From the NCBI GenBank assembly GCA_010909165.1, contig MU008196.1, positions 62,001 to 126,000 on the forward strand: DNA of 64,000 bases, read 5' to 3'. Each line of letters starts with the position of its first letter. Position 1 is the stretch's first letter. The stretch comes from Anthoceros angustus. Its lineage: Eukaryota > Streptophyta > Anthocerotopsida > Anthocerotales > Anthocerotaceae. This document shows positions 41,760 through 53,730 of this stretch, piece by piece. A model generated the notes under the pieces. The model was not told where the DNA came from and did no database searches. It saw nothing but the letters and a program-made list of their open reading frames with translations. The position numbers were made by a program, and so were the translations under genes.

Positions 41760-44700
41760 ACCGAGCCCTCCGTGGTTCGGTCTCTGGATGTGCCCTTCTC
41801 GGCCTCCCAGGGGCCCTCCTCCCTTCCTTCCGTGCGAAGGTGCAGTGCTTACCTCGGTGGTGACCTTCCTGCCCCTGCTCCTCCTGCTCCCTGCCCTGCC
41901 GTCGTCAAGCAGTAGCTCCTAAGGTCCCGTGGGCTGTCATCCCGACCTTCCTCCTCCTCCTCCGACCCATCTGAAGTCCGCCCCGCCTGGGTGGCGCAAG
42001 ACCTCTAGAGTCTTGAGGAGCTCTGCGTGGTAGTAGGAAAAGTCGAATCGACTTAATTGCCTCCTCACATGGGCCGGAGCACCGGTACTCCTCCTCCATA
42101 GGTGCTCCGGCTGGGCGTGTTGTCCCGCCTCTTGGCCGTCTCGTCGCCGCTTGCCAAGCTGGCAGGCGGACTCCCTTGATGCCGCCAAGGCCTCCGACAC
42201 CTCCTGCGGCCTTTCGCTGACGTCTCCTCCTCCCGTCGTTTGCAGCTCCACCGATTTCTTGGCCATAGAGCTCCCTCGCCTCCATAATCGGACAAGCGGC
42301 CTCTGCTCCTCCTCTAGCGCCTCATCCCTCCGTTCATCCTTACAGGAGGTCGCCACTTCCTTCTCTGGGCGGGCGGTATCTCACTTGACTCGGCTTCCTC
42401 CTCCTTCTTGACTGGCGGCGTCAACTCCTTGGACGCCGCCTATTCTCCTCCGTCTTCAAGCGAAGCAGGCACTCTATCTCATGCCAAGTCTTGGATTCTC
42501 CCGTTGAGAATCCGTGTTGCTCGTCTTGGAGTTCGACTCGAGTGTCCTTCTTGCCTTCCGACTCTGCCTCCTCACTTCCTGCAGTGCACCACAGGGTCCC
42601 TATTTCCCGGGCTGGCCTCCATTTCTTCTTCACGGCTTGCGTGCCACTCCATTGCCACTGTTCGGCCTTGAGTTGGCAGCTGCCGTCTCCCTCCACGGTT
42701 CGATCACGTCGGTAGTGATCCGGTCGACCTTGCCCCGCCTCCGCGCTGCCTTCACGGCGGCTTGGTGTTGGTCTAGCCGTGCTCGGCGGTCGCGGGCGTT
42801 CTCGCACCGCCTACGACCCTCCTCCGCCTCTTCTGCTCCTCCTCCGTTTGTGAGAGGTCTTCAGCCGTGCTTGGGCCTCTGCAGCGCTTCACCGCCTGGT
42901 GAAGGTCTTGTCAGTCTCTTAAACCGTCCCGGGACCTCCGCTCCACCTCCGGCGTTTTCCCTCCTCGATTGGGCGAGGACTCCGCCTTCTTCTTCGCCTC
43001 TGGGCGCCTCTACACGCCCTTGAGCTCCACCATCCTCCGGGTGGCCTCCACTTCTTGGGTCTTCTCCATTGTTCATGAGACCCCAAAGCATACCTCCATT
43101 ACGGTAGCTAGAACTACGCGTTTCTTCCACGGCCGTTGAGATGCCAGAAGTCCGGCTGTGGGCGGGCATCTCTGTCCGTCAGGACCGCCATACTGCGATC
43201 CGCGAGTCGGGCTGGCTCTGACCCTAATCGGGACCCTTAGGTCACAGTGAGGTCAGGGCCTCACCTTCCTTGGCCCTCTTGGCCGTCTCGTCGAGCTTGC
43301 CAACTATGGCAGGCGGACTCCCTTGATGCCGCCAAGGCGGCCTCAGGCACCTCCTGCGACCTTTCTGCTTTTCGCGTCTCCTCCTCCCTTCCTTGTGCGA
43401 AGGTGCAGTGCTTACCTCACGGCGGTGACCTTCCACTCCTCCTCCAGCCTCCCCTGCTTCTTTGCATCGTCGTCAACAGCTCCCTAAGGTCCCGTGGGCA
43501 TCTTGTCCCGGGACCTTCCTCCTCGCTCCTCCTTGAGCCCATCTGGAGTCCGCCACTGCCTGGGTGGCGCAAGACCTCTAGAGTCTTGAGGAGCTCTGCG
43601 TGGTAGTAGGAAAAGTCGAATCGACTTAATTGCCTCCTCCACATGGGCCGGAGCACCGTACTCCTCCTCCATAGGTGCTCGGCGTGTTGTCCGCCTCTTG
43701 GCGTCTCAGGTCGCCGAGCTTGCCAAGGCCGGAGACTCCCTTGATGCCGCCAAGGCGGCCTCACACCTCCTGCGGCTGCTTTGCTCGGCTCCTCCTCCCC
43801 GTCGTTGCAGCTCCACGATTCTTGGCCATGGGTGAGCTCCCCTCGCCTCCCACAATCGGACAAGCGGCCTCTGCTCCTCCTCCTAGCGCCTCATCCCTCC
43901 GTTCATCCTTGCAGGTCACCGCCTTCTAGGCGGGCGGTATCTCCGACTCGGCTTCCTCCTCCTTCTTGACTGGCGGCGTCCAACTCCTTGGACCGCCGCC
44001 TATTCTCCTCCGTCTTCAAGCAATTTGGGCACTCTATCTCATGCCAGAAGTCTTGGATTCTCCCGTTGAGAATCCGTGTTGCTTTCCCCAGCGTCTTGGA
44101 GTTGCGGCTCGGTGTCCTTCGCTTCCACTGCCTTCTCCTCACTTCCTGCGGTGCACCAGGTCCCTATTTCTCGGTCTTGGCCTCCATTTCTTCTTCACGG
44201 CTTGCCCGTGCACTCACCACTGCCTTGGGTTAGCTAGCGTCTCCCTCCACGGTTCGATCACGTCGGTGGTGATCCGATCGACCGCATGACTTCCGCCTCC
44301 GCGCCTTCACGAGCCTCGGCTTGGTGTTGGTCTGGCTGCCGCCTCGGCGGTCGCGGGCGTTCTCCGCCCTCGACCCTCCTCCGCCTCCTTGCGCCTCGCT
44401 CCGTTTCTGAGGTCTTCAGCCGTGCTTGGGCCTCCTGCATGCCCAGCTTGTGACACGGTGAAAGGGTCTTGGTCTCTTGCTAAACCGTCCGGACCTCCGC
44501 TCCACCTCACGTTTTCCCTCCTCGGTTGGCGAGGACTCCGCCTTCTTCGCCTCTGGGCCGCCTCTACGCCCTTGAGCTCCACCATCCTCCATGGGTGGCC
44601 TCCACTTCTTGGGTCTTCTCCATTGTTCGCGAGACTCAAAGCATACCGTCCATTCAGTAGCTAGAACTCACGCATTTCTTCCACGGCCGGAGAGATGCCG

Positions 44701-46110
44701 GGAAGTCGTAGGCGCGGGCATCTCTGGTCCGTCAAGGACGCCATGCCCGTGATCGGCGAGTCGGTGGCTCTCGGACCTAATCGGACCCTTAGGTCCGGAG
44801 TGGTCCGGAGCCTCACCTTCCTTAGCCCTCTTGGCGCTAACTCCTTCTCCGCCCTTTTCTCACAGGGCTCGGAGGTGGTGAAGGGGTCGGTGGCCCTTTG
44901 CCTCTCCCGGTTGAGGCAGGGGCGAGCTCGGTGTGCTGCCGGTGGCCTCCACTTGGGTCTTCTCCGTTCAAGAGGCTAAAGCACCGTCCATGACGGTAGC
45001 TAGAACTCGCTGCTTTTCCACGGCCTACCGGGAGATGCCTGAAGTCCGCTGTGGGCATCTCCCGGTCCGCTAAGGACCGCCATATCGCATCCGAGTAGTC
45101 CGACTGGGCTGACTAATCAGACCTTAGGTCCCGAGTGATGAGGTCCCGAGCTCACCTGGCCCTCTTGGCCGCTTAACTCCTTCTCCGCCTCTTTTCTCTC
45201 CCGGGGCTTGAGGTGGTGAAGGGGTCCGGAGCCGCCCTTTGCCTCCCTTGGGGGATGCGAGTTCCGTGGCCGCCGCTGGCCTCCGCCTCCTGGGCGCCTC
45301 CTTCCGCCTTCAGATCGCCTCCTCCGCTTGCCACCCGGCGAGGCAAGGGCACGGCGCCCCTGGTGCGCGGCTGACAGCGGCGCTGCTTCCGCCTTCGGTT
45401 CCCCGACGAGTCCGTCTCAGCCGCCGCTTGTCTGCCGCCGAGCCGGAGCCGCCAACTCATCCTGTGGCCGCCTCTTCTGCTTGGTTGCTCCGGTGGGGGC
45501 AGGAGGAAGCGGGATGTCCTCCCACACTTCCCTAGGTGGCGAGGGGTCCTCGACGGTATGGAGTCAGGAATTCCCTCCCGGTCGTCCTCCTCCGGACCCT
45601 CTTACTCGGGCTGGCCGGACCTCCGCTTCTGCACTCTTCCTTACGCCTCCGGTGGGCGGCCCGTGCTCGTTCCTCCTCACCCTCCTTGAGGAGGTTCGCG
45701 TGCCCCACATGGATCAAAAGCGGCGATAGGCAAGCGGAGGTGGCTTCTACCTCGGCTTGCGACTTCACGATTGACCAGGCGGGATTATCACCGCCCGGCG
45801 TTTCCCCTTGCACATGGAGTGGAGGAACACCGGTGTCTCCAAGGTGGTCCACCTTGGTCAACATGTTCGATGGACGATAATCTTCGCCAGCGATCATTCC
45901 TCCGGTCCAGGAGGCATCACCACCCGTTGGAGGATCGCTGCGTCCACAGCCGCAAAAGGCGCCTCGCCACTTCCACCTTCCTTCACCTTGAGGGGTTCGG
46001 TAACTACTCCTACTTCCATTTGGGCGGTTGTACATGCCTCGGGACCTCCACGGTCCACCTCCTAGTCCTCCAGGTTCTTGATCGGACCTCCTTTTGGCTG
46101 CCAACATCTT
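41760..46110 (-). pseudogene. G/A-rich minus-strand region, coiled-coil-like, duplicated and frame-broken
   Basis: The minus strand is strongly G/A-rich and, across shifting frames, gives long runs of Glu, Arg, Lys and Ala. The best-preserved piece (45700-46000) reads MLTKVDHLGDTGVPPLHVQG, VEATSACLSPLLIHVGHANL and KEGEEERARAAHRRRKEE. Another piece, LSRFDFSYYHAELLKTLEVL, occurs at both 42000 and 43600. The region 41790-43100 is repeated at about 43380-44660, and the end again at about 44940-45200. It may be the gag or an extra ORF of a gypsy-C-like element. I cannot identify it. Confidence 0.4.
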
Positions 46111-46950
46111 CGGCGTACTCCGGACTAGGGTGTGTTGTCAGTCGAGGCACTGGAAAATGTCAGTGCCATTCCTCCACCGGCTCCTCGCCTCCTCCGGCCG
46201 GTCCGGGTAGCGCTTGGAAGATGTTGCGCTCCACCGCGCCATAACCACCTGCGCTTTCTTGGGTCCCATCCTTCACACTCCTTACATTGCTGCGGGCGTG
46301 AGGCTCCACAATCTTCGCTCCTCGGCCCGTCGGTTGCTTCCTCGCCAAGTCGAACCCGCGGAAGGGGCGCGATCAAAAGAGACGCCCGAGGCGGGTGTCG
46401 GCGAGAGAATGCGAAAAATCGCAAGTTGTTTGGAAGAATGACCTCCGCCCCTCGTCGAGTAAGCGGAAGAGGCGGCTCTTACTGTCCGTGGCTATCGAGT
46501 CTGCATGGCTTACTCTCGCCTTGCCCTGCGCCTTACTGGCGCAGCGGTGCCGGGCGTGAATACCACCTATAACGGCTGGCAACCCGTCTATGCTGCATGC
46601 CCGTCTGCCACTCGATCGTCCACGTGGCGCCGCCATCTAAATCACGCTCCAACTTCTAAGTTACTTTACTTGGTATATCCCGTTTGACCGGTGGGGTGGG
46701 ACTTATCTCGATACTTGCATTGTGGTGGGAGGTCCTCAGTGAGGCTCGAGGTCAGATTACCTACCGAGTCGGGATGCGGTCAGGAGATCTGAGTCATGCT
46801 TATTCCTCCTTTCGCCTTATTTTACACTCCATACCTCGAAAAAAACAAAAGCTCATTTCCTACCTTGAGTCCATGTCCACATACTCCCTTCTCTCATCTG
46901 TTGGCGTCTCGCCAACACTGGGCATACTTCTTCACCCGCCACATTTGGGT
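46111..46950. other. stretch without a recognisable gene
   Basis: No clear domain was seen on either strand. It lies between the coiled-coil-like region and the gypsy-C integrase tail and may hold a degenerate LTR. Confidence 0.4.
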
Positions 46951-46967
46951 GGGCACAGTTCACCATC

Positions 46968-47760
46968 TTAGGCTGAGCGGACCCATTCGCGTATACACTT
47001 TGGTAGGTCCCATCCGCCAAGTGAAGCTTGCCGGAAGTGCATATGGCGGTATCGTGAAGGGCGGATCTCCTCCTTCACATACTCTTGCTTGCGTCGCCGG
47101 TCGTGCCATAGCTTCCGCTGATTTTGTACCGCCTGTATTCTGGTCGCGCTCTTCTCGCCTCCGTATGCTGGACAAACCTTACCGCCCAGCTTGGCTTTCA
47201 TCCTAAACGCCCCTCCATCATGACTCCTGAGTGGTACCTCAAACTCATGTGCATAACCGGCGAATGCCCATAGGTTAAGTAACACGGAGTTGTAGTTACC
47301 TTCTCCGCCCGAAGCCCATAGCGCGATGGTAGCTGGTATCCCTATGCGCATAGTTAACCGTAAGCTTATTCAGATGCGCGATAAGTCCGCTGGTCTTCTC
47401 CAACCCATTTCGTTGTGGGGGGCCGCCTTTGATGAGTTATAAATAGTCCGTCATTGCGCTTATCACATCATTGAGGAAATGAGTTCCCCTATCACTTACC
47501 AACTGCAACGGGCACCCGTACCGCGTGATGATGTTCTCATAGAGGAACTTTGCCACCGTGCTTGCAGAGTCCGTCCTTGTTGCCGCCTCCACCCACGCAT
47601 GAGTCCGCCACCGATGTACCTCTTCTATGTGTGCTCGTCAGGGTCGATAGGTCCAACGTCGATACCCCATTTCTCAAAGCGGTGCTAGCGATTGGGCACC
47701 CGCCATTGCGCGTGGGGGTCGGCTTCCGATCCGACAAGCATCACATCTCTTCACAACCGG
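46968..47760 (-). pseudogene. gypsy-C integrase core and C-terminal region
   Basis: Minus-strand pieces in order: WWPTMYGKRTGCEEMRCL (zinc-domain end, Cys pair), then a KWGIDVGPIDPDEHT-like stretch (first Asp, about 47640-47690). AKFLYENIITRYGCPLQLVS and DRGTHFLNDVI (second Asp, about 47450-47560) follow. The tail has the GHSPVMHMSLRYHSGV-like segment and a helical stretch, EKSATRIQAVQNQRKLWHDR, to about 47050. The third acidic residue lies in a broken part. Frames change repeatedly. Confidence 0.75.
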
Positions 47761-48775
47761 TGCGTTTCCCATACATGGTGGGCCACCGATCCGCCTCCAA
47801 GATTTTCTTGGTGGTGACTGCCGCATAATGTCCACCACCCAGCCTTCATGCATCCCTTTATGACTACCTCCGCTCACTGCTGAAGGTACCTCTACGCCCA
47901 CGCCGTCCGTCCCACCTTAAAGATACATCTTGTACATCCAAGGGCCGAGCGAGTGTACAAAGGCTCGGCTGGGCACGGCCATTGCCGTAGGCCCGATCCA
48001 CCGACAAGCATCACATCTCTTCACAACCGGTGTGTTTCCCATACATGGTGGGCCACCAAGATCCGCCTCCAAGATTTTCTTGGTGGTGACTCAGCCGCAT
48101 AATGTCCACCACCCAGCCTTCATGCATCCCTTTATGACTACCTCCGCTCCGCTGAGGTACCTACGCTCCACGCCGTCCGTCCCACCTTAAAGATACATCC
48201 TTGTACATCCTAAGGGCCGAGCGAGTGTACAAAGGCGTTGGGCACGCAAACCCGCTTGAATCTCCATCTCCATGTACTGCCCAGCATAGGTGGGCTGCCC
48301 TCACGCCTCCTTCTCCGCTTCGCTATGGTTACGCCCACAAGTTTGGGGTTCCTATCGCGCCTCCTCCTGTCTCCACCGCGCCACCACCTCGTCCGGAAAG
48401 TCATCCTCCGATCCGCAGGTCGGCCCATCTTCAACTCGGACAAGAAGTCGATTTTGGTGTTGCCTCCTTGCCTCGGTCTCCACCTCAAGGTGAACTCGAG
48501 CAGTAATCCACCTCGCACCGCCTTGACAGTCCGCTTTATTCACCGATGCTTGAGCGGCGATCGACATAGAACACAAACTCGTATGTAGGTGCTCAATTTC
48601 TTGATCAGATACCATTCCCAACGCCCGCCCGTAGTAGTGTACTGCTCCGCATGCGTGAGCCGCCTTCCCAATAGTAGATTGATGATCCCTCCGGCCCCTC
48701 TGGCCGAGCACTACTCCGATGGAAGGTACACATCTACATACATGGAACCGCTTACTCCACCCGACCTTTAACACC
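47740..48775 (-). repeat. first copies of duplicated gypsy-C segments (integrase zinc domain; RNase H)
   Basis: The stretch 47740-47945 is repeated at about 47998-48205 and 49080-49290 (around CATACATGGTGGGCCACC and CCTCCAAGATTTTCTTGGTG). The stretch 48230-48775 is repeated at about 49318-49870. On the minus strand the RNase H copy (48352-48774) reads SIGVVLGQRG, YYGRALGMVSDQEIEHL and VNKADCQGGARWI. Confidence 0.85.
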
Positions 48776-49299
48776 GGAGCTTATCGTGGTGGTAGATCAA
48801 TGCCGCCTCCTTCTCGTGTCCAGTCCACTCCTCCTCCTTCTGAGTAACTCAGTTAGCTTGGCGGCCCGCTTATAAGTCCGATGAACCGTAATAACCCACC
48901 ATGCCTGTGAATCCTCAGCTTCCTTCAGATTCGGGCGCAGGACCGAATGACCGACCTTGTCTTGGTCCACCTCTATCCTCACGACACACGGTCCCAAAGA
49001 GATTCCTCCGCATTCCAAAGTAGCATTTCTCAAACGGTGCTAGTGTATGGGCACCGCCATTGCGCGTGTCGGCTTCCGATCCACCGACAAGCATCACATC
49101 TCTTCACAACCGGTGTGCTTTCCATACATGGTGGGCCACCAAGATCCGCCTCCAAGATTTTCTTGGTGGTGACTCACCGATAATGGCCACCACCCAGCCT
49201 TCATGCATCCCTTTATGACTACCTCCGCTCCGTTGAAGGTACTCTACGCCCACGTCCGTCCCACCTTAAAGATACATCCGTTGTACATCCCAAGGGCCG

Positions 49300-49940
49300 A
49301 GCGAGTACAAAGGCCTGTTCTGGGCACGGTTAACCCACTTGGAATCTCCATCTCCATGTACTGCCCAGCCTTGACAGGTGGGCTGCCCTCACGCCCGCCT
49401 CCTTCTCCTTCATGGTTACGCTGTCCACAAGTTTGGGGTTCTCGATCAAGGCCTCCTCCTCTGTCTCCACGGCCACCAATTCCTCGTCCGGAAAGTCATC
49501 CTCCGATCCCGTAGGTCGGCCCCTCTTCAACTCGACAAGAAGTCATTTTGGTGTTGCCTCCTTGCCCGGTCTCCACCTCAAGGTGAACTCGGAGCAGCAG
49601 TAATCCACCTCGCACCGCCCGACAGTTCCGCTTTATTCACCGATGTTTGAGCGAAGTGATCGACATAGAACACAAACTCATGTATAGTGCTCGAATTTCT
49701 GACCGCACAGATACCATTCCCAACGCCCGCCTCCGTAGTAGTGTACTGCTCCGCATGTGAGCGCCTTCCAAGATAGTAGATTGATGATCCTCCGCTTGTC
49801 GCCCTTTTGGCCGAGCACTACTCCGATGCGAAGGCACACATCTATACACATGGAACCGCTTACTCCCCCGACCCTTTAATACCGGAGCGCTTATCGTGGT
49901 GTAGATCTCGAATGCCGCTCCTTCTCGTGTCCAGTCCACT
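49300..49940 (-). pseudogene. gypsy-C RNase H, second copy
   Basis: The minus strand across frames gives SARPKGRQAEDHQSTI, RALGMVSVRSEIRALY, and the trailing EDDFPDEELVAVETEEEAL with a LSR(L)-type end. These correspond to the Ty3/gypsy RNase H middle and end (Y...ALGMV and VDHYALKHLVNKA in relatives). It duplicates 48230-48775 with small deletions. Confidence 0.65.
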
Positions 49941-50099
49941 CCTCCTCCTTCCCGAGTAACTCCGCTAGGCGCCCGCTTATGGCTAAGTCCCGGATGAACC
50001 GTAATAACCCACCATGCCTGTGAATCCCGCAGCTTCCTTCAGATTCGGCCGAGGACCGAATGACCTCATCTCTTGGTCCACTTATCCTCGCCGACACAG

Positions 50100-50680
50100 G
50101 TGTCCCAAAGCAGGATTCCCTCCGTCATTCCAGTAGCACATCTGTTCTTACAACGCCCAAGCACTTCCGCAGTGCCCAACGTGCTTGTCTTCTCCATGTA
50201 CGCAAAAGTCGCCCAGAATACCCCATGAAGTCCTCGTAAAATCCTTCAAGACGCTGGTCACCATCCGCATGAATGATCCGGTGCTCCCGTTATCCCAAAG
50301 GCGCTTGTTAGGAACGCCCCACTCCGCGTGAACGTTGTCTTATCCCAAATCCAATTTTAGTGGTTGTAGCCGGAGTATCCATCCAAGAAGGAATAAGTAC
50401 TCCGTCCTGCCACCTTGTCCAGTATGTCGTCCACGAAGGGCATGGGGAAGTGGTCCTTCTCGATAGCGGCGTTGAGTTTCCTCCAATCCTGGCAGACACG
50501 GATCTGCCCTTGCTGTTTCTTGGGCACGACGACAATGGGTGCTACCCATTCGCTGTTTACGATTGGAAAGATGATGTCCGCCTCCAAATATTTGTCCAGG
50601 ACCTCCTTGACCTTGAGCGAGTGTTTGGGATTCAGCTTACCGTCAATCCAACAGCACCGCCTCTAGCTTCGTGTCTATCC
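50100..50680 (-). pseudogene. gypsy-C reverse transcriptase
   Basis: The minus strand reads LNPKHSLKVKEVLDKYLEAD (about 50650-50590), IIFPIVNSEWVAPIVVVPKK, RVCQDWRKLNAAIEKDHFPM and SFLDGYSGYN (to 50357). After frame changes it continues with KTTFTRSGAF, a GLTGAPD-like segment and RMVTSVLKDFTR. The D-x-x-x-G-Y stretch carries the first catalytic Asp. The YxDD motif lies in a damaged part and could not be read. Confidence 0.85.
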
Positions 50681-51532
50681 GGTGTTCTCCCCACTGTTTC
50701 AGAATGCCTTTCATATCCGTGACCTTGAAAGCAAACACCTCACCAATTCCCCAACAACCGTGTGTGAGGTCTCGCTCAACTCCGCTTGATACCTTTATGG
50801 AATTTTAGGAATTTGCTCACTGGACCTCCACGTCTTCCACATGTCACGCTGATTGACCTGTCTCCTGTCCTCCCTGGCCACAAGAGCCCAAAGCCAGCCG
50901 TCCTCCATCCGGTTCATCCTCACGCATCCCCACTCTCGGAAGCGTAAAGGTAAAGGTCACTTCTTGAGGTCCTCCACCTCTCGTTGTGGGTCTCCTCCTT
51001 GCCCTCGTCCTCACAGGCGCGCCTCACTGGAAACAATTGACCACCTCCGCTCCAAAGTGTCCCTCAGTAGTCCATCTCTTCTTGGACCACAGATTTTTGG
51101 AAAGGGTAGCGTCATCCGTATCCTCGCGTTCATCGTCCCCTTTGTCTTGGCGGTGTACCCCTCGTGGTGCTTGGTTTCCCATGATGTATGTCCTTACTCC
51201 GGTGATCGCTACTCTTCCTTCCCTTACCTTGGATCCCAGTCAAGGTTTGAAGTGGTATCTCCTTCCTTGAAGTGTAGTTTTGTCTGGCGAGTCCCAACGT
51301 GGACGCCCAACCTCGTACTGCATTTTGCAGGTCCGCGCTTGATGACCATGAAGTCCAATGCGGGGTGCCCCCGCTATGGTTGCTTGACTGGACAACTCCT
51401 GGCCATGCCACAAGCTGCGACATGTCCACCATCACGAGGGTTTTGGTGGATGGCTCAAATCTCGGAACCTCAACCTTGCCTTGTTGTGGCCTCCGTGATG
51501 AGGTTGACGACCACGTGTGTCAGTGTGCTTGA

Positions 51533-52335
51533 TCACGCACGATTTCTGAACCACGGCGCTCGGGTCGTGTGAGATACCACTCTTACCTCCACGTTTTTGG
51601 TCTTCCGACCCGGGGTGCTTCGGTGCGGTTGAGTCTCCTTGATGGCCCTCCGGACAACCTGCCGATACTTCGGGTTGTCTCGTAACAACTGTCTGAGCGA
51701 CACCAGGTGCTGTTGGTCCATTATCAAGTCTGCCACCTTAAAGGGCACGGGCGGCCCCTCCGTTGGGTCGCGTGTCCGTCGTGATTCTTCTAGCGCTCTG
51801 CCACCGCCCCGTGGTGGCCGGACCACCTCCGGGTCCTGTCGGATCTCCTCCTGAAGCATCTCCGTCACTTCTCGAACCACATCCGGTGGAAACTGGGGTG
51901 TTGCCTTGGGTGGGTCCGTTCCCTCTGCTATCGCTTCAGGAAGTTTCTTCTCGAGTGATTCCTCGGGCAGAGCTGCCCGATCCAACTCGCCTTCCTTGGA
52001 TGGCTCCCCCACCTTCGCGAGGGGTCCGTCCTCCGTATCCGTGGTGCTCTCTCCATTCTTCTTCTCAGGGGGCAGAGGACGAGACGACAGCCTCAGAGGC
52101 GGACGGAAATGGCGATGAGGAGGACAATTGCGAGGAGGAGGCTGAGGCTGATGAAATGGAAGAAAGGGCTAAAAGAGATGATGTCCCCACGACTGCAACT
52201 CTAGAAGAGATAGGAGAACCGACTACAGCGCTGGCCGTAAGCCACTGGATGACGTCATAGCTGTCTTGTGCAGGTTGCACGGTCGGGGAGGAGTGTTTAT
52301 GGCTATCAGCCGGCTGTGCGATGGAAACTAGCACT
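51533..52335 (-). pseudogene. gypsy-C upstream ORF (gag/protease side), unrecognised domain
   Basis: One open frame (52012-51533, 159 residues) reads VVREVTEMLQEEIRQDPEVV, FKVADLIMDQQHLVSLRQLL, and RDNPKYRQVVRRAIKETQPH. It ends at a short NRA-stop, where a protease would be expected. The upstream frame (52334-52065) is Ser/Ala-rich, with SSAP at its end. The LRQLLRDNPKYRQ segment resembles the stretch just before the protease in plant gypsy polyproteins. No D-S/T-G motif was found at 50.9-51.5 kb. Confidence 0.45.
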
Positions 52336-52916
52336 ACTACAATGCGGCGGTTAAAATAACGTTGAATATAACGTGCGACTCACGCTGCAAGATGCTTTAT
52401 AACGCGGGGGCCATTTTCCACCACGTTAATCTTGTGTTGTTTTTAACTCGTTGTTTCACAAAGGGAATAATGTTTGATCATAGCCGGTTATCCCCTAACT
52501 CGAGGTTCCTCATCCCGCTGCCAGTTTTCCCGGGTCATTCCGCCCCAACCATCCAATCAACCGGTAGCGATACGGACGGGCACGGTGCCCGCACTGCCCG
52601 CGAACATGGGCCTGGCCATTGACCCGACGGGTGCTTGCGCTCACGGACGAATATCTCAGGTCGTCTCACCGGACAAAACTACCCATTTTAGGTCCGTAAT
52701 TGCAGACGGCTATTTTCGGGCTTCACAGGCATTAGTCACGCCTCTTCGAATTTGAATATCGACATCGCCCTAGACAATGCCGCCTCATCCCGGCTGCTGG
52801 TAACGGACATTGCAGGCCCGTACCGTAATCTTATGCCACCTAGCACGGGCCAGGCCGTGGAGCGGGATGACCAATGGACCAATCTTCCGTGCTAGTCAAT
52901 AGGTAAAACGATAATC

Positions 52917-52991
<75 letters not shown>

Positions 52992-53730
52992 ATAAATAAA
53001 ACCATATTTAACTAAACTGTTTTCGACCGACACCGGCATCAAGAACTTGAATGCTGCGTAATTTGGGGAACCTCACAGGATGCGGATTTGGGGAACGTAA
53101 ACCTCATTCCTTGCGATATCCAAAACGGCTTGGACGGCTGCCATCCAAATTTCATGCCTTTGGGGAGACCTGCAGAGATCTTGACACCGCCTCAAACAAA
53201 ACCACGCTCCCCCGCCTCTTTCGCTACACCATTTCCCACTTGCTTGGCCGCCTTCACAGAAAAGCAGCATATGCCGATGCTGGGATTGGCGGATTGCAGT
53301 GCTTCGAATGTTTCTGCTTATCCAGGGACCCGACCCCCCGGCTTTTCGCAGCATTTACCAACCGGCATTTGCTTGGTTGCTTCAAAGCCTGTTTGGGGAC
53401 AAAAATGATCAATCGGGTATAACAAGTCCTGTCTGTGGTCAGCGACTTTAGGAAAATGATCACAATCCCATTACCTCAGGACCCGACGTCTTCCCGACCC
53501 CCTCAGATGCACCTGCCTCAACATCGCCACTCCCAACTACGGCCTTACCCTGCGCAACACGAAACACTACGGCATGTTATTGTTCAAAGAAATGTAACTG
53601 TCGCCACCGCATCAAGTAGGTGTCTTACATTTTCCTCCGGTGCGCGTCACCCTCTGATCGATTGTCAGCCATGAGGGAGGGTGAGTCCCGTGTCATTGGG
53701 ACAATCAACGACGCAAGATCGTCGGCCTCC
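52336..53730. other. mostly featureless stretch with a microsatellite
   Basis: Apart from the ATT repeat at 52917-52990, no recognisable gene was found. Open stretches on both strands at 53051-53463 lack known motifs. Confidence 0.5.
52917..52990. repeat. ATT trinucleotide microsatellite
   Basis: This is about 74 bases of (TTA)n with one TTAGTA interruption near 52975. It is followed by AATAAATAAA. Confidence 0.97.

Larger units (their letters stand above)
46951..52335 (-). mobile_element. degenerate Ty3/gypsy element gypsy-C (minus strand)
   Basis: On the minus strand, a gag/protease-side ORF (52.3-51.5 kb) leads to RT (50.7-50.1), RNase H (49.9-48.4) and integrase (49.2-46.97), which is the Ty3/gypsy order. 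Its sequence is unlike gypsy-1/2: the RT reads VAPIVVVPKKQQGQIRVCQD and SFLDGYSGYN. No methyltransferase or PHD finger was seen. LTRs were not identified. Part of RNase H-integrase is present twice. Confidence 0.75.

Noticed and set aside
45328-45729. Plus-strand Pro/Ser/Arg-rich open stretches across 41-46 kb
   Set aside because: Long open frames arise easily in C-rich sequence; they show no motifs and differ between the duplicated copies.
50853-51572. 239-residue plus-strand open stretch
   Set aside because: It has low-complexity composition without motifs, opposite to the gypsy-C coding direction; treated as a shadow.
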